Source of the DNA: Acidobacteriota bacterium
GTDB taxonomy: Bacteria; Acidobacteriota; Holophagae; Holophagales; Holophagaceae
Reading direction: 5' to 3'
DNA length: 64,000 nucleotides
NCBI GenBank assembly: GCA_005788175.1
Contig: SXYX01000012.1
Location: forward strand, 1-64,000
The notes under the pieces were generated by a model that saw only the letters and a list, made by a program, of their open reading frames with translations, ran no database searches and had not been told where the DNA came from. Shown in pieces: positions 50,208-59,611 of this stretch. The position numbers and the translations under genes were made by a program. Position 1 is the stretch's first letter. Each line of letters begins with the position of its first letter.

Positions 50208-50948
50208 TTAAGAATTAATTATTCTTTTAATTTCTTTAAGATTTTTATAAAGTAGTATTGCGTCTGACATGGTGTTGACTCCATTTTTAATAAAATCCCT
50301 TTTAGTGGCATCCGACCAAAGTTCTTGCAAGGAGACCGTTTCTACTTTGACTAAGAATAAACTACTTTCTTGATCAGCAAGAGGGGCTGTAATTTGGGTT
50401 TCTAGTCTAAAGAAAAGATCTTCAATTGATCTTGGACGGATTGGTTTAGTTTTCTTTGGATGTTGACTCAATTCTCCTGAAGCTGAGATAGTCCAAACAT
50501 AACGCTTGAATGATCCCTGTTGAAAACTAGCCATACGTTCAGTTAAATTACTACTCGCCTGAACTAAAGCTCTTCCGTCGGCGACTGGAGCATGGATTTG
50601 AGCTAGATTTTGTCCTAAACGCTCTCGAGGGATCCAACTACTCGGAAAACAAAAACATATTGCCTCTAGCTTGCCTCTATTCATAATGGCAATATCTTCA
50701 TCTATCTTGAGGGCTAAATTACAAATATCATCTGAACTATCGATGCCTAGATATTCTGATGCCCTAGCGACTAAAGAAGCAGATTTAGCACTGGACGTTA
50801 CACCGAAGAGGTCTTCCCCGAAAAGATCTAGCTCATTTTTCTTGGCTTCGAGATATCGAGGATCAGGATTTTTATTGAACAAGGGCCCATGGTAGGGCAC
50901 CATGTGGGGTGCCGTCGTATAGTTTTGAATTTTAAACGGAAAATCCAC
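50208..50948 (-). CDS. DUF3445 / heme-dependent oxidative N-demethylase family protein
   Basis: LKIDEDIAIMNRGKLEAICFCFPSSWIPRERLGQNLAQIHAPVADGRAL matches DUF3445 layout. Confidence 0.75.
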   Translation of the reverse strand: MDFPFKIQNYTTAPHMVPYHGPLFNKNPDPRYLEAKKNELDLFGEDLFGVTSSAKSASLVARASEYLGIDSSDDICNLALKIDEDIAIMNRGKLEAICFCFPSSWIPRERLGQNLAQIHAPVADGRALVQASSNLTERMASFQQGSFKRYVWTISASGELSQHPKKTKPIRPRSIEDLFFRLETQITAPLADQESSLFLVKVETVSLQELWSDATKRDFIKNGVNTMSDAILLYKNLKEIKRIINS

Positions 50949-50954
50949 TTGATT

Positions 50955-52346
50955 CTACTGGAGTCGAGTCGATACAAAACTCAAGGTATAGGCTAAGATC
51001 GCGACGGAACCCACGTTGTGTTGCAAATCTCCCTTAATAATTTTGTCAAAGGTATCAGCTTCCGTGTGGTGGACGTCAAAATACTTCGACATATCATGGC
51101 TAGCTCCTATGCCAACTGATCCTGCTTCAACCATGGGAGATACGTCTACTCCTGACATGCCAAGGGTAAAGGTTTTGGCGCCACTGACCTCTTGAAATTT
51201 TGCTAATGACTGAAATCGATATAGAAGTCCGGGATCAGCCTTTAGGTTTCCATTGTCATAAAGATTAACTCCCCTTTGCCTAGCAGGACGTCCGGGAAGA
51301 TCAAGAGTAAATCCGGTGATCCTCCCATTACCAGAATCGGATTCCAAAAGAGCAATATGTTTGGTGAGTTTAAGTTTATTTTGATCTCGATAACTACGGC
51401 CTCCAGCTACGCCATTTTCTTCATTGGCAAATAATATGACACGAATCGTACGCTCGGGGACAATATTCATTTGTTTCAGCAGACTAGCTGCTCCAATAGC
51501 AATAACGCAACCGGCACCATCATCCTGGGCCCCCTGGCCTACATCCCACGAATCTAAATGGCCCGATAGAACAATAATTTCTTTAGGGTTTTTCGACCCC
51601 ATGATCTCACCAATAACATTACCCTCTTCGACATCAGAGAGTTGCTCAGCTTCCATATTTAATCTAACAATTACCTTTTGATTCGCTTCTGACATGCGCC
51701 TCAGTAGAGCAGCGTGTTCAAGACTTAAGGCTGCCGCAGGAATTTTAGGCCAGCGTGGATCATACGACAGGGTTCCGGTATGTGGAGTATTCGAATTGCT
51801 TGACCCAGCTGATCGAACAAGACAAGCCATCGCGCCATATTGAGCTGCGCGACTAGCACCACTAGAACGATAGGATACAGATTTGTCATAAGTTACAAAT
51901 GGGACATCAAATAAAACAATTTTGTTCTTCACTTGCTCACCTAGTTTATCTAAGTGCTCGAAGCTATCTACAATGACAACCTCGGCAGTGATGCCTTCCT
52001 TGGGGGTCCCAACGCTCATTCCTACACCCAACATAGTTAAATTAATAGGCCTTGGTGAAATGAGCTGAATCGACTCTTTGCCTCTAACCCAACGTGGAGA
52101 CATAACTTTTTCAATACGTACATTCTCAAAACCTTTTGCTTTCAACTGTGCCACTCCCCAAGCCATCGCCTTGGTGAAGTTCTCGGATCCACTAAGACGG
52201 TGCCCCACGTTAAGAGTCAAATCATCAAGCATTTCGTAAGCCTCATTTGATATCAGTGCCTTGTCATAGATCGACTTAGATATTTCGGGAGTCTGGGCGA
52301 TCAGAAAAGCTGAAATAAGAAGAAAGGCAAAAGATCGAACATTCAT
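50955..52346 (-). CDS. secreted M28 family aminopeptidase with PA-like insert
   Basis: LSGHLDSWDVGQGAQDDGAG, ANEENGVAGGRSY, HHTEADTFDKI. Confidence 0.93.
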   Translation of the reverse strand: MNVRSFAFLLISAFLIAQTPEISKSIYDKALISNEAYEMLDDLTLNVGHRLSGSENFTKAMAWGVAQLKAKGFENVRIEKVMSPRWVRGKESIQLISPRPINLTMLGVGMSVGTPKEGITAEVVIVDSFEHLDKLGEQVKNKIVLFDVPFVTYDKSVSYRSSGASRAAQYGAMACLVRSAGSSNSNTPHTGTLSYDPRWPKIPAAALSLEHAALLRRMSEANQKVIVRLNMEAEQLSDVEEGNVIGEIMGSKNPKEIIVLSGHLDSWDVGQGAQDDGAGCVIAIGAASLLKQMNIVPERTIRVILFANEENGVAGGRSYRDQNKLKLTKHIALLESDSGNGRITGFTLDLPGRPARQRGVNLYDNGNLKADPGLLYRFQSLAKFQEVSGAKTFTLGMSGVDVSPMVEAGSVGIGASHDMSKYFDVHHTEADTFDKIIKGDLQHNVGSVAILAYTLSFVSTRLQ

Positions 52347-52825
52347 AAATCTCCCTTATAAGTATTTTTCAAAAAGAGCTCAATTTGATTTTTAATGTTA
52401 GGCATTAGAGGATTAGGAACTGTAATAGTTAAATTGTACAAAATAATCTTCCAACCAGAAATAGTTTGTACCAATACTCCGGTTCCCCGAGCAGGTCCCA
52501 AGTTTGGTGTATCTAAATCCTCGTCGAACCAAGCCGTTTGACCATCTTTTGAAAAGGTAACTGAACGGCGAATAGATTTGAAAGACCAACCCTTCCCCTT
52601 CGAAAAAAACGGGCGAGCATAGGTTAGGAATTGATCTTTGGTCCAACGTTCTGTCGCATCGGTTCCCATGAAGATCCCTTCGGGGTGGATAAGATCAAAA
52701 TAGGCCTTTTCATCAGCCTGAGAGGCCGCCACATGCCAAGCGTCCAACTTTTTATTAATGAGGGTCTCTGGGCGAGTTTGGGCAAGCAATGCCAGCGAAA
52801 GGACGCATAGAAAAAAATAGCGCAT
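52343..52825 (-). CDS. secreted SnoaL/NTF2-like protein
   Basis: KLDAWHVAASQADEKAYFDLIHPEGIFMGTDATERWTKDQFLTY; signal peptide LLA|QTR. Confidence 0.82.
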   Translation of the reverse strand: MRYFFLCVLSLALLAQTRPETLINKKLDAWHVAASQADEKAYFDLIHPEGIFMGTDATERWTKDQFLTYARPFFSKGKGWSFKSIRRSVTFSKDGQTAWFDEDLDTPNLGPARGTGVLVQTISGWKIILYNLTITVPNPLMPNIKNQIELFLKNTYKGDL

Positions 52826-52932
52826 TCTTCTCTCCTGTGTATTGACTAACTTTAACGAAGTTTAGATGGAGTCAATATATTAATAATTTCAATTCGCCGA
52901 CCCACCGATACAATAAGGTTTAGGAAACTAGC

Positions 52933-54738
52933 TTGATCGACCCTCAACTAATAAGAAATTTCTCTATCGTTGCTCATATTGACCATGGTAAATCCACTTT
53001 GGCTGATCGCTTATTAGAGATCACCAAAACAGTGGCCTCAAGAGATATGCAGGCACAAATTCTTGATGATATGGACCTCGAGCGCGAACGCGGTATTACC
53101 ATCAAGGCTCATGCAGTAACTTTGAAGTATCGGTATAAAGATGGCAATATTTATACCCTAAATCTGATTGATACACCTGGTCATGTCGACTTCACCTACG
53201 AAGTTTCAAGAAGCCTGGCTGCCTGTGAGGGTGCCATTTTAGTTGTGGACGCAACACAAGGCGTAGAGGCACAAACACTAGCAAATACTTATCTTGCCCT
53301 CGATAACGGACTAGAGATTTTTCCCGTACTAAATAAAATCGATCTACCTTCGGCTGATTCTGTTCATGTTTTAGAGCAGATCGATTCCGTGATCGGCTTA
53401 GTTGATACCCTTCACGCAGTTGAAGTAAGTGCAAAGACAGGTCTTAATTGCGAAAAAGTTTTAGAGGGTATCGTTGAATACATTCCATCCCCTAAGGGTG
53501 ACGGAGCCTCTCCACTGCAAGCTCTTGTATTTGATTCTTATTACGATCCTTATCGAGGAATCGTTAGTCTCATTCGCGTTTTCGAGGGTACCCTAACGCC
53601 TGGAGACAAAATTCGCTTCATGAGTAATGGTTCAGATCACGATGTCCAAGAAATTGGCATCTATGATCCCAAAATGACTAAAGTTGATCGGCTTTCAGTA
53701 GGTGAAGTAGGTTACTTAATGGCAGGGATCAAAGAATTAAAAGATGTGAAGGTTGGAGATACTATTACCCATACGCGTAAGCCTGCAGAATTGATGTTAA
53801 GGGGATTTAAAGAGGTACAACCGGTTGTTTTTGCAGGTATATTCCCAACATCTAGCGATGATTTTGAAAATCTACGAGATGCCATGAGTAAACTTCGCCT
53901 CAATGATAGTAGTTTCACTTTTGAGCCTGAGACGAGTACTGCCTTAGGTTTTGGTTTTCGTTGTGGATTCTTGGGTCTTCTCCATATGGAAATTGTTCAA
54001 GAGCGATTGGAGCGTGAATTTGATCTCGACTTGATCACGACAGCCCCTTCAGTTCGTTATGAAGTCTATTTGAACGACAACAGTAAAGAAATAGTCGATA
54101 ATCCATCTAAATTAGCTAGCACTCAATATATTCATCATATTGAAGAACCTATGATTGAAGCTACTATCATCACCAAGACAGAATTTGTAGGTGGACTACT
54201 CAAATTATGCGAAGTGCGACGCGGTATTCAACAAAAACTCGAATATGTTAGTATGGATCGCGTCATGTTGGTTTACCTTTTACCTTTGAATGAGGTTGTC
54301 CTTGATTTTTACGATAAGCTCAAATCAATTTCAAAGGGTTACGCCAGCTTTGATTATCATCTGAAGCATTATCAGGAATCTGATCTCGTCAAAATGGATA
54401 TCTTGGTCAATTCTGAACCGATCGATGCTCTTTCGGTCCTAGTTCATCGTTCAAAGAGCGTGACCTTGGGTCACGCTTTGACAGCCAAAATGAAAGAAGT
54501 CATACCCACTCAAATGTTTGATGTCGCTATTCAAGCTGCCATTGGAGGGAAAATTGTAGCAAGAACCAATGTACGAGCGCGTCGTAAAGACGTTTTAGCC
54601 AAGTGTTATGGTGGCGATATTTCGCGAAAGAAGAAACTACTCCAGAAACAAAAAGAGGGAAAGAAACGAATGAAATCGATTGGCTCTGTCGAAATTCCAC
54701 AAGAGGCTTTCTTGGCGATTCTCAAGGTCGATTCTTAA
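52933..54738 (+). CDS. lepA: elongation factor 4
   Basis: [36 protein letters not shown]-terminal [35 protein letters not shown] start with AGGA SD. Confidence 0.97.
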   Translation: MIDPQLIRNFSIVAHIDHGKSTLADRLLEITKTVASRDMQAQILDDMDLERERGITIKAHAVTLKYRYKDGNIYTLNLIDTPGHVDFTYEVSRSLAACEGAILVVDATQGVEAQTLANTYLALDNGLEIFPVLNKIDLPSADSVHVLEQIDSVIGLVDTLHAVEVSAKTGLNCEKVLEGIVEYIPSPKGDGASPLQALVFDSYYDPYRGIVSLIRVFEGTLTPGDKIRFMSNGSDHDVQEIGIYDPKMTKVDRLSVGEVGYLMAGIKELKDVKVGDTITHTRKPAELMLRGFKEVQPVVFAGIFPTSSDDFENLRDAMSKLRLNDSSFTFEPETSTALGFGFRCGFLGLLHMEIVQERLEREFDLDLITTAPSVRYEVYLNDNSKEIVDNPSKLASTQYIHHIEEPMIEATIITKTEFVGGLLKLCEVRRGIQQKLEYVSMDRVMLVYLLPLNEVVLDFYDKLKSISKGYASFDYHLKHYQESDLVKMDILVNSEPIDALSVLVHRSKSVTLGHALTAKMKEVIPTQMFDVAIQAAIGGKIVARTNVRARRKDVLAKCYGGDISRKKKLLQKQKEGKKRMKSIGSVEIPQEAFLAILKVDS

Positions 54739-54965
54739 TGGGTCAACCCTCAGGCATTTCTTTGACAGAGGCAGAAGTAGTTCCGCCTTCAGAGTTTCCT
54801 TGGTTGTCCTCAGGTCAAAAGAATCTTATTATCCTCATTTTACTTGTCTTACTTTATCTTCGGTTGAGACGACGTATGAAGGCTAAAACACGTTATTGTC
54901 CTAAATGCGGAAAAAGTCACCTTCCTGATGCTTTAGTTTGTTTAAATTGCAGTACTAAACTCTAA
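54738..54965 (+). CDS. small membrane protein with C-terminal zinc ribbon
   Basis: TAATG overlap with lepA stop; MGQPSGIS...LIILILLVLLYLRL...CPKCGKSHLPDALVCLNC. Confidence 0.75.
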   Translation: MGQPSGISLTEAEVVPPSEFPWLSSGQKNLIILILLVLLYLRLRRRMKAKTRYCPKCGKSHLPDALVCLNCSTKL

Positions 54966-55071
54966 ATAGTTCAGATCTAAGGTTGGCAGTGTGCCATAAG
55001 AACGATAAACTAATAGATCTGCAGGAAACCTTAGGTTTACCAGTAAATCCATTATGAAGGGGGGGACTACA

Positions 55072-55278
55072 TTGCCGCTAATCAAACTTAAAGAAGACGA
55101 AACTTTTGAAAATGCCTTAAGGCGCTTCAAGCGCAAATGCGAGAAGTCAGGTATTTTGAGCGAACTCAAAAAGCGACAACATTTTGAAAAACCTTCCACT
55201 AAAAGAAAACGTAAGATGTTAGCTGCTCGCAAGAAATCTCTCAAACGTTTGGCACAAGAACGCCGTATTATGGGCTAA
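55072..55278 (+). CDS. rpsU: 30S ribosomal protein S21
   Basis: (M)[50 protein letters not shown] 55072 preferred over ATG 55054, which sits in the AAGGGGGGG SD. Confidence 0.93.
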   Translation: MPLIKLKEDETFENALRRFKRKCEKSGILSELKKRQHFEKPSTKRKRKMLAARKKSLKRLAQERRIMG

Positions 55279-55293
55279 TTTTTTCCTAAGTAT

Positions 55294-55323
55294 AAAAAAA
55301 GCCCACAAGAGTGGGCTTTTTTT
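55294..55323. terminator. bidirectional Rho-independent terminator
   Basis: AAAAAAAGCCCAC-AAGA-GTGGGCTTTTTTT, perfect 13-bp stem with 4-nt loop between convergent rpsU and thioredoxin-like genes. Confidence 0.95.
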
Positions 55324-55342
55324 ATGAACGCTTCTGTCGTTT

Positions 55343-55780
55343 CTACTTTGATGGTTTCTTCGAATAAGAGGCTCTCATTTCTGAGATCCATGAACTTAAC
55401 TTTTCAGGCGTTATAAAACCAAGTTGCATATTCCCAATACGTTTACCATTTTGATCCAAAAACAACATAGAGGGATAAGCTTCAATGCTATAGGCCGTTT
55501 CTGCCCATACATTCTGAGTTGCACTGTTATCTTCAGTGCGCGTTTGGAGATCTAAAGGAATCACCTGAGCCAAGGCTGCTTGAGCTATCGGAGTAGGAAA
55601 GACCTCTTTTTTAAGGCGTATACAAGGACCACACCAAGCGGCCCAAACGTCAACAAAGACAATCTTATTCTCAGCTTTAGCGCGAATCAAAGCACTTTCT
55701 AAATTCGTTTCCCACTTCACCTCTTGCATTGAAAGCAAATTTAGTGATGAAACAAACAGCAATAGTAAGACTTTCTTCAT
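55343..55780 (-). CDS. secreted thioredoxin-family protein
   Basis: VDVWAAWCGPCIRLKKEVF, AYPSMLFLDQNGKRIG; N-terminal signal. Confidence 0.92.
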   Translation of the reverse strand: MKKVLLLLFVSSLNLLSMQEVKWETNLESALIRAKAENKIVFVDVWAAWCGPCIRLKKEVFPTPIAQAALAQVIPLDLQTRTEDNSATQNVWAETAYSIEAYPSMLFLDQNGKRIGNMQLGFITPEKLSSWISEMRASYSKKPSK

Positions 55781-55847
55781 TGAATCTCCTAGTAATATCT
55801 ATATATTACCCTAAAATACTTTTAACCTTCGAATATCTTGGTGCGCA

Positions 55848-56258
55848 ATGATTTCTAGAACTACTTTGGACGTTCGGTATGTAGAAACCGATGCCATGGG
55901 TATTGTTCATCATTCAAACTTTCTTCATTGGATGGAAGTTGCCCGGACGGACTTTATGAAAGATGGTGGTAAGTCTTATAAAGATTTTGAATCGAAAGGC
56001 TTAAGGTTAGTTGTCATCGGTGTTGACGTCATCTATAGAGGATCTGCTCGTTATGGAGACTGTATCAATATCGAAACAGATCTTACTAAAATTCATGCAC
56101 GAGGAGCAACTTTCTTCTACCGTATTTTGGTTAGTGATCGGTTGATTGCCACTGGGCATACCGAACACTTAGTGACGAACACAAATGGGAAATCGGTATC
56201 TATGCCCTCTGAATGGCTTGAATACCTTCAACAAATTCGATCCCCTCAACATGACTAA
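55848..56258 (+). CDS. acyl-CoA thioesterase, YbgC/4HBT family
   Basis: VRYVETDAMGIVHHSNFLHWMEVARTDFM. Confidence 0.94.
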   Translation: MISRTTLDVRYVETDAMGIVHHSNFLHWMEVARTDFMKDGGKSYKDFESKGLRLVVIGVDVIYRGSARYGDCINIETDLTKIHARGATFFYRILVSDRLIATGHTEHLVTNTNGKSVSMPSEWLEYLQQIRSPQHD

Positions 56259-56276
56259 TAGCCTTTACGATTAATC

Positions 56277-57722
56277 ATGATCCTCCTCAAACCCGTATCT
56301 CTTTTTAATACCCTCTCGCGCAAAGTAGAGGCAATTAAAACCTACGAAGAGGGGAAAGTTAGGATGTACTCTTGCGGACCCACAGTTTATAACGTGGCAC
56401 ATATTGGAAACTTAAGAACTTTCCTTTTTCAGGATCTTTTAAAAAGAGTATTATCTGCCTCGGGCTTCTCTATTACCCATTGCATGAATATAACGGATGT
56501 TGAAGATAAAATTATCCGTGATTCTCAGGTAGGCCTGCATTCTAAAGTGAGTAATGATGATCGACATGAAAAAATGAGCGAATTCACAGATCACTTTACA
56601 AATATTTTTTTTAAGGATCTTGAAGCCCTCAAAATTATGCCTGCTACTATTTATCCAAAAGCTACTGACCATATTCCTCAAATGATCAAATTGATAGAGC
56701 AACTGATATGCAAAGATCTTGCCTATACCCAAAATGGTTCCGTGTATTTTCGGCTCAAGAATTTTGAGGGATACGGTCAATTATCTAGGATTTCCCTGGA
56801 TGCCAGCACTTCAGAAGCAAAAGATCAGGACGAATACGATCGTGAGCATGCAAGTGACTTTGTTCTATGGAAGGCTGCTAAGTCTGCCGAACCCTTTTGG
56901 AATTCTCCTTGGGGCCCAGGGCGACCCGGTTGGCATATTGAGTGCTCAGCGATGGGGATGAATATTCTTGGAGATCATATAGATATTCATACAGGGGGCG
57001 TGGATCTTATTTTTCCTCATCATGAAAATGAAATAGCCCAAAGCGAGGGTTGCTTAGGTCATCCGTGGGTGACCCATTGGAGCCATGGTGAGTTTCTACT
57101 TGTTGAGAATGAAAAAATGTCAAAGTCATTGGGAAATTTTTATGCCCTGAAAGATTTGATAGAACGGGGTATTGAGCCGATCCATTTTAGATTCATGATT
57201 CAAAGTAATCACTATCGAAAACTTTTTAATTTCTCTTTTGAGGGTCTCAAGGCTTCGAAGGCGTCCATTGAGCGAATCAAAAATTTCAGACGTCGCATGG
57301 AAGAACCTGTTTCAGAGAGTATCGCCTCGTGGGATGGACCTATGGGGCCTGTCGACCGGATTAACAAAGCAAGAGAAGAATTTTGGGCAGCGCTGCGAGA
57401 TGATCTGAATTCTCCCGAAGCTCTAGCTGCTCTTTTTACTATGATTTCAGACCTCAATACCCTAGATGATCAAGTCCCTTTCAGTTCGCATGAAAGAAAA
57501 CAAGTTCTGTCATTCTTAGATGAAACTAATGGGATCTTTGAAGCTTGGCCTGGGACTATGAACGAATCTGATGGCGACATAGAAGCCTTAATACAAGAAC
57601 GAATCGATGCCAAGAAAAATAAAGACTGGAAGCGTGCTGATGAAATTAGAGATCGTATACAGTCTCAAGGTATTACGCTCGAGGACACTCGAGATGGTCA
57701 GTCCAAATGGTTTAGGCGCTAA
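56277..57722 (+). CDS. cysS: cysteinyl-tRNA synthetase
   Basis: [58 protein letters not shown]. Confidence 0.98.
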   Translation: MILLKPVSLFNTLSRKVEAIKTYEEGKVRMYSCGPTVYNVAHIGNLRTFLFQDLLKRVLSASGFSITHCMNITDVEDKIIRDSQVGLHSKVSNDDRHEKMSEFTDHFTNIFFKDLEALKIMPATIYPKATDHIPQMIKLIEQLICKDLAYTQNGSVYFRLKNFEGYGQLSRISLDASTSEAKDQDEYDREHASDFVLWKAAKSAEPFWNSPWGPGRPGWHIECSAMGMNILGDHIDIHTGGVDLIFPHHENEIAQSEGCLGHPWVTHWSHGEFLLVENEKMSKSLGNFYALKDLIERGIEPIHFRFMIQSNHYRKLFNFSFEGLKASKASIERIKNFRRRMEEPVSESIASWDGPMGPVDRINKAREEFWAALRDDLNSPEALAALFTMISDLNTLDDQVPFSSHERKQVLSFLDETNGIFEAWPGTMNESDGDIEALIQERIDAKKNKDWKRADEIRDRIQSQGITLEDTRDGQSKWFRR

Positions 57723-58692
57723 ATTCTAGAAGATCTAAAACTTGCTTCGGCCTCAAATCTTGTAGGCAGGTGACTCTTTGACAACCGCGATCACGGCAAG
57801 GTGAACAATCGATCTGATTACTCAATATTTTTCCTGATGATGACGGAATGCCAGCAATGATAGGATCTGAGGGTCCATACAGAGCGGTAACAGGAATTCC
57901 AAGAACTACCGCTAAATGCAGAATACTGGTATCTCCTGAAATCACATGATCATATTGAATTAATTGCTCAGCCATTTCCCAAAAAGGCAATTTCGGTAGT
58001 GCGGGTACGTCTGAGGCCTCGATCAACCATGAACGTAGATGGTCTTCTCCGGGCCCCAAACACCAAGCTAGATCCTTTTTTTTCTTTAGCTGCTCGGCTA
58101 AGTTTAACCAGTGATTCAGGGGCCACCGTTTATGGGCTCCACGAAGTGATGCTCCCGGTACAAGCAAGATTTTTGTCGGTTTAGAAATTACTTCTGGAGC
58201 TTCTGAGCCAAAAATAACCTTTCGAAGAGATCTAAATTGTCCTAGGTGCTTTACATTTTGAGAGCGACCAAAAGCCTCAGCGAGCCCGAGTGCTTGATCA
58301 TATCGGGATTGATTTTTATAAGGAAGGATTTGATTTTGAAACCAGTGTGCTCCTTCTTTGTGAATACCATCTCCCCATCGAACCGGAATACTAGCAATAT
58401 AAGGAATTACAGAAGACTTAAACACACCGTGAAAATCTAGAGATACCTCGCAATGTTTAATTTGATCGGCGACTATCCTAAATTCTTTCATAGCGTTAAG
58501 TGGATTGCCGATTTTTTTTCTCTCTAAAACTACAGGATGAATCCATTTGAAAGGTTTCAATAAGTATTCATGTCTATCCTCTATAACCGCGCAGAACTCT
58601 ATTTCAGGTAGACCTTCATGAAGGTTTTGCCAAGCTGGAAGACATCTTAAAATATCGCCAATGGCAGAGAGTCTAATTAGGGCAACACGCAT
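57712..58692 (-). CDS. glycosyltransferase family 9 (heptosyltransferase-like)
   Basis: MRVALIRLSAIGDILRCLPAW, VPGASLRGAHKRWP, VISGDTSILHLAVVLGIPVTALYGPSDP; start moved to 58692. Confidence 0.92.
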   Translation of the reverse strand: MRVALIRLSAIGDILRCLPAWQNLHEGLPEIEFCAVIEDRHEYLLKPFKWIHPVVLERKKIGNPLNAMKEFRIVADQIKHCEVSLDFHGVFKSSVIPYIASIPVRWGDGIHKEGAHWFQNQILPYKNQSRYDQALGLAEAFGRSQNVKHLGQFRSLRKVIFGSEAPEVISKPTKILLVPGASLRGAHKRWPLNHWLNLAEQLKKKKDLAWCLGPGEDHLRSWLIEASDVPALPKLPFWEMAEQLIQYDHVISGDTSILHLAVVLGIPVTALYGPSDPIIAGIPSSSGKILSNQIDCSPCRDRGCQRVTCLQDLRPKQVLDLLEFSA

Positions 58693-58735
58693 ATCTATAT
58701 AGTGTATCGATAGCAATCAAGGTTAGTCTAAAGGC

Positions 58736-59587
58736 ATGGAAGACACGACCTCAAAACCCAAAAAACTGTTTGCAGAAGATCAGTCTAAAAACCCTCCCCC
58801 TGTTAATATATTCGAAGCTTTACTGAGACGATTTGCACGTACCAGTTATTTGATTGCAGTTATTCTCATGTATATTCTGGCTTCATTGGCCTTTGGCGTA
58901 GCGCTTGCCCCAGCAATTTGGGCAGGCCAAGTCCTTGTTACTTTCATTCTTCCGCATGCATCAGCTGGTTGGCTGGGTTGGTTTGTCATGGGTTTTGCCT
59001 ATGCCTTAGCATTCTTTGTCTTCGGGCTTTCGCTCATGGTAACTGTCTGTATTCTCAATTTCGTCTTACCTACTCGATTTAAAAGTTTCAAAGGTGGTTA
59101 CTATACCATTCATGCTGTTCCGTGGTTTCTTCATAATGGACTTTTCTATCTTGTTCGATTCACTTTCTTGCCTTTCGCTACACTAACTCCCTTTGGGGTT
59201 CTTTTTCTCAAGGGTATGGGTATGAAAATTGGGAAACATGCCTTTATCAATACGGAATATATTAGTGATCCAGCTTTTATCGAACTCGGAGATGATGTCA
59301 CGATAGGAGGTAGCGTTCGAATCTTTGCTCATTATGGTGGGGGAGGTAATTTAGTTATTGCTCCAGTGAAAATCCATGATCGCGTTACCTTAGGAGCCGG
59401 TTCATTGGTCATGGGAGACGTTGAAATTAAAGAAGGGGCTGTGATTCTTCCCCATTCGGTCATCCTTCCTGGAGCCCGAGTTCCCGCCGAAGAAACCTGG
59501 GGGGGTGTCCCTGCCCAACCCATCCATCGAACCGATTTATTAAAAATCAAACAACGTATTCGCGGCCTTGAGGGACCCTCTTCTTGA
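58736..59587 (+). CDS. membrane-anchored left-handed beta-helix (hexapeptide) acyltransferase-like protein
   Basis: N-terminal TM helices; IGKHAFINTEYISDPAFIELGDDVTIGGSVRIFAH... VTLGAGSLVMGDVEIKEGAVILPHSVILPG. Confidence 0.85.
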   Translation: MEDTTSKPKKLFAEDQSKNPPPVNIFEALLRRFARTSYLIAVILMYILASLAFGVALAPAIWAGQVLVTFILPHASAGWLGWFVMGFAYALAFFVFGLSLMVTVCILNFVLPTRFKSFKGGYYTIHAVPWFLHNGLFYLVRFTFLPFATLTPFGVLFLKGMGMKIGKHAFINTEYISDPAFIELGDDVTIGGSVRIFAHYGGGGNLVIAPVKIHDRVTLGAGSLVMGDVEIKEGAVILPHSVILPGARVPAEETWGGVPAQPIHRTDLLKIKQRIRGLEGPSS

Positions 59588-59611
59588 AGTCCTCGGCAGA
59601 TAGGTCATTTT

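Noticed and set aside
54603-54965. 120-aa ORF starting inside lepA
   Set aside because: The TAATG start at 54738 gives a sensible small protein; the upstream part is out-of-frame lepA sequence.
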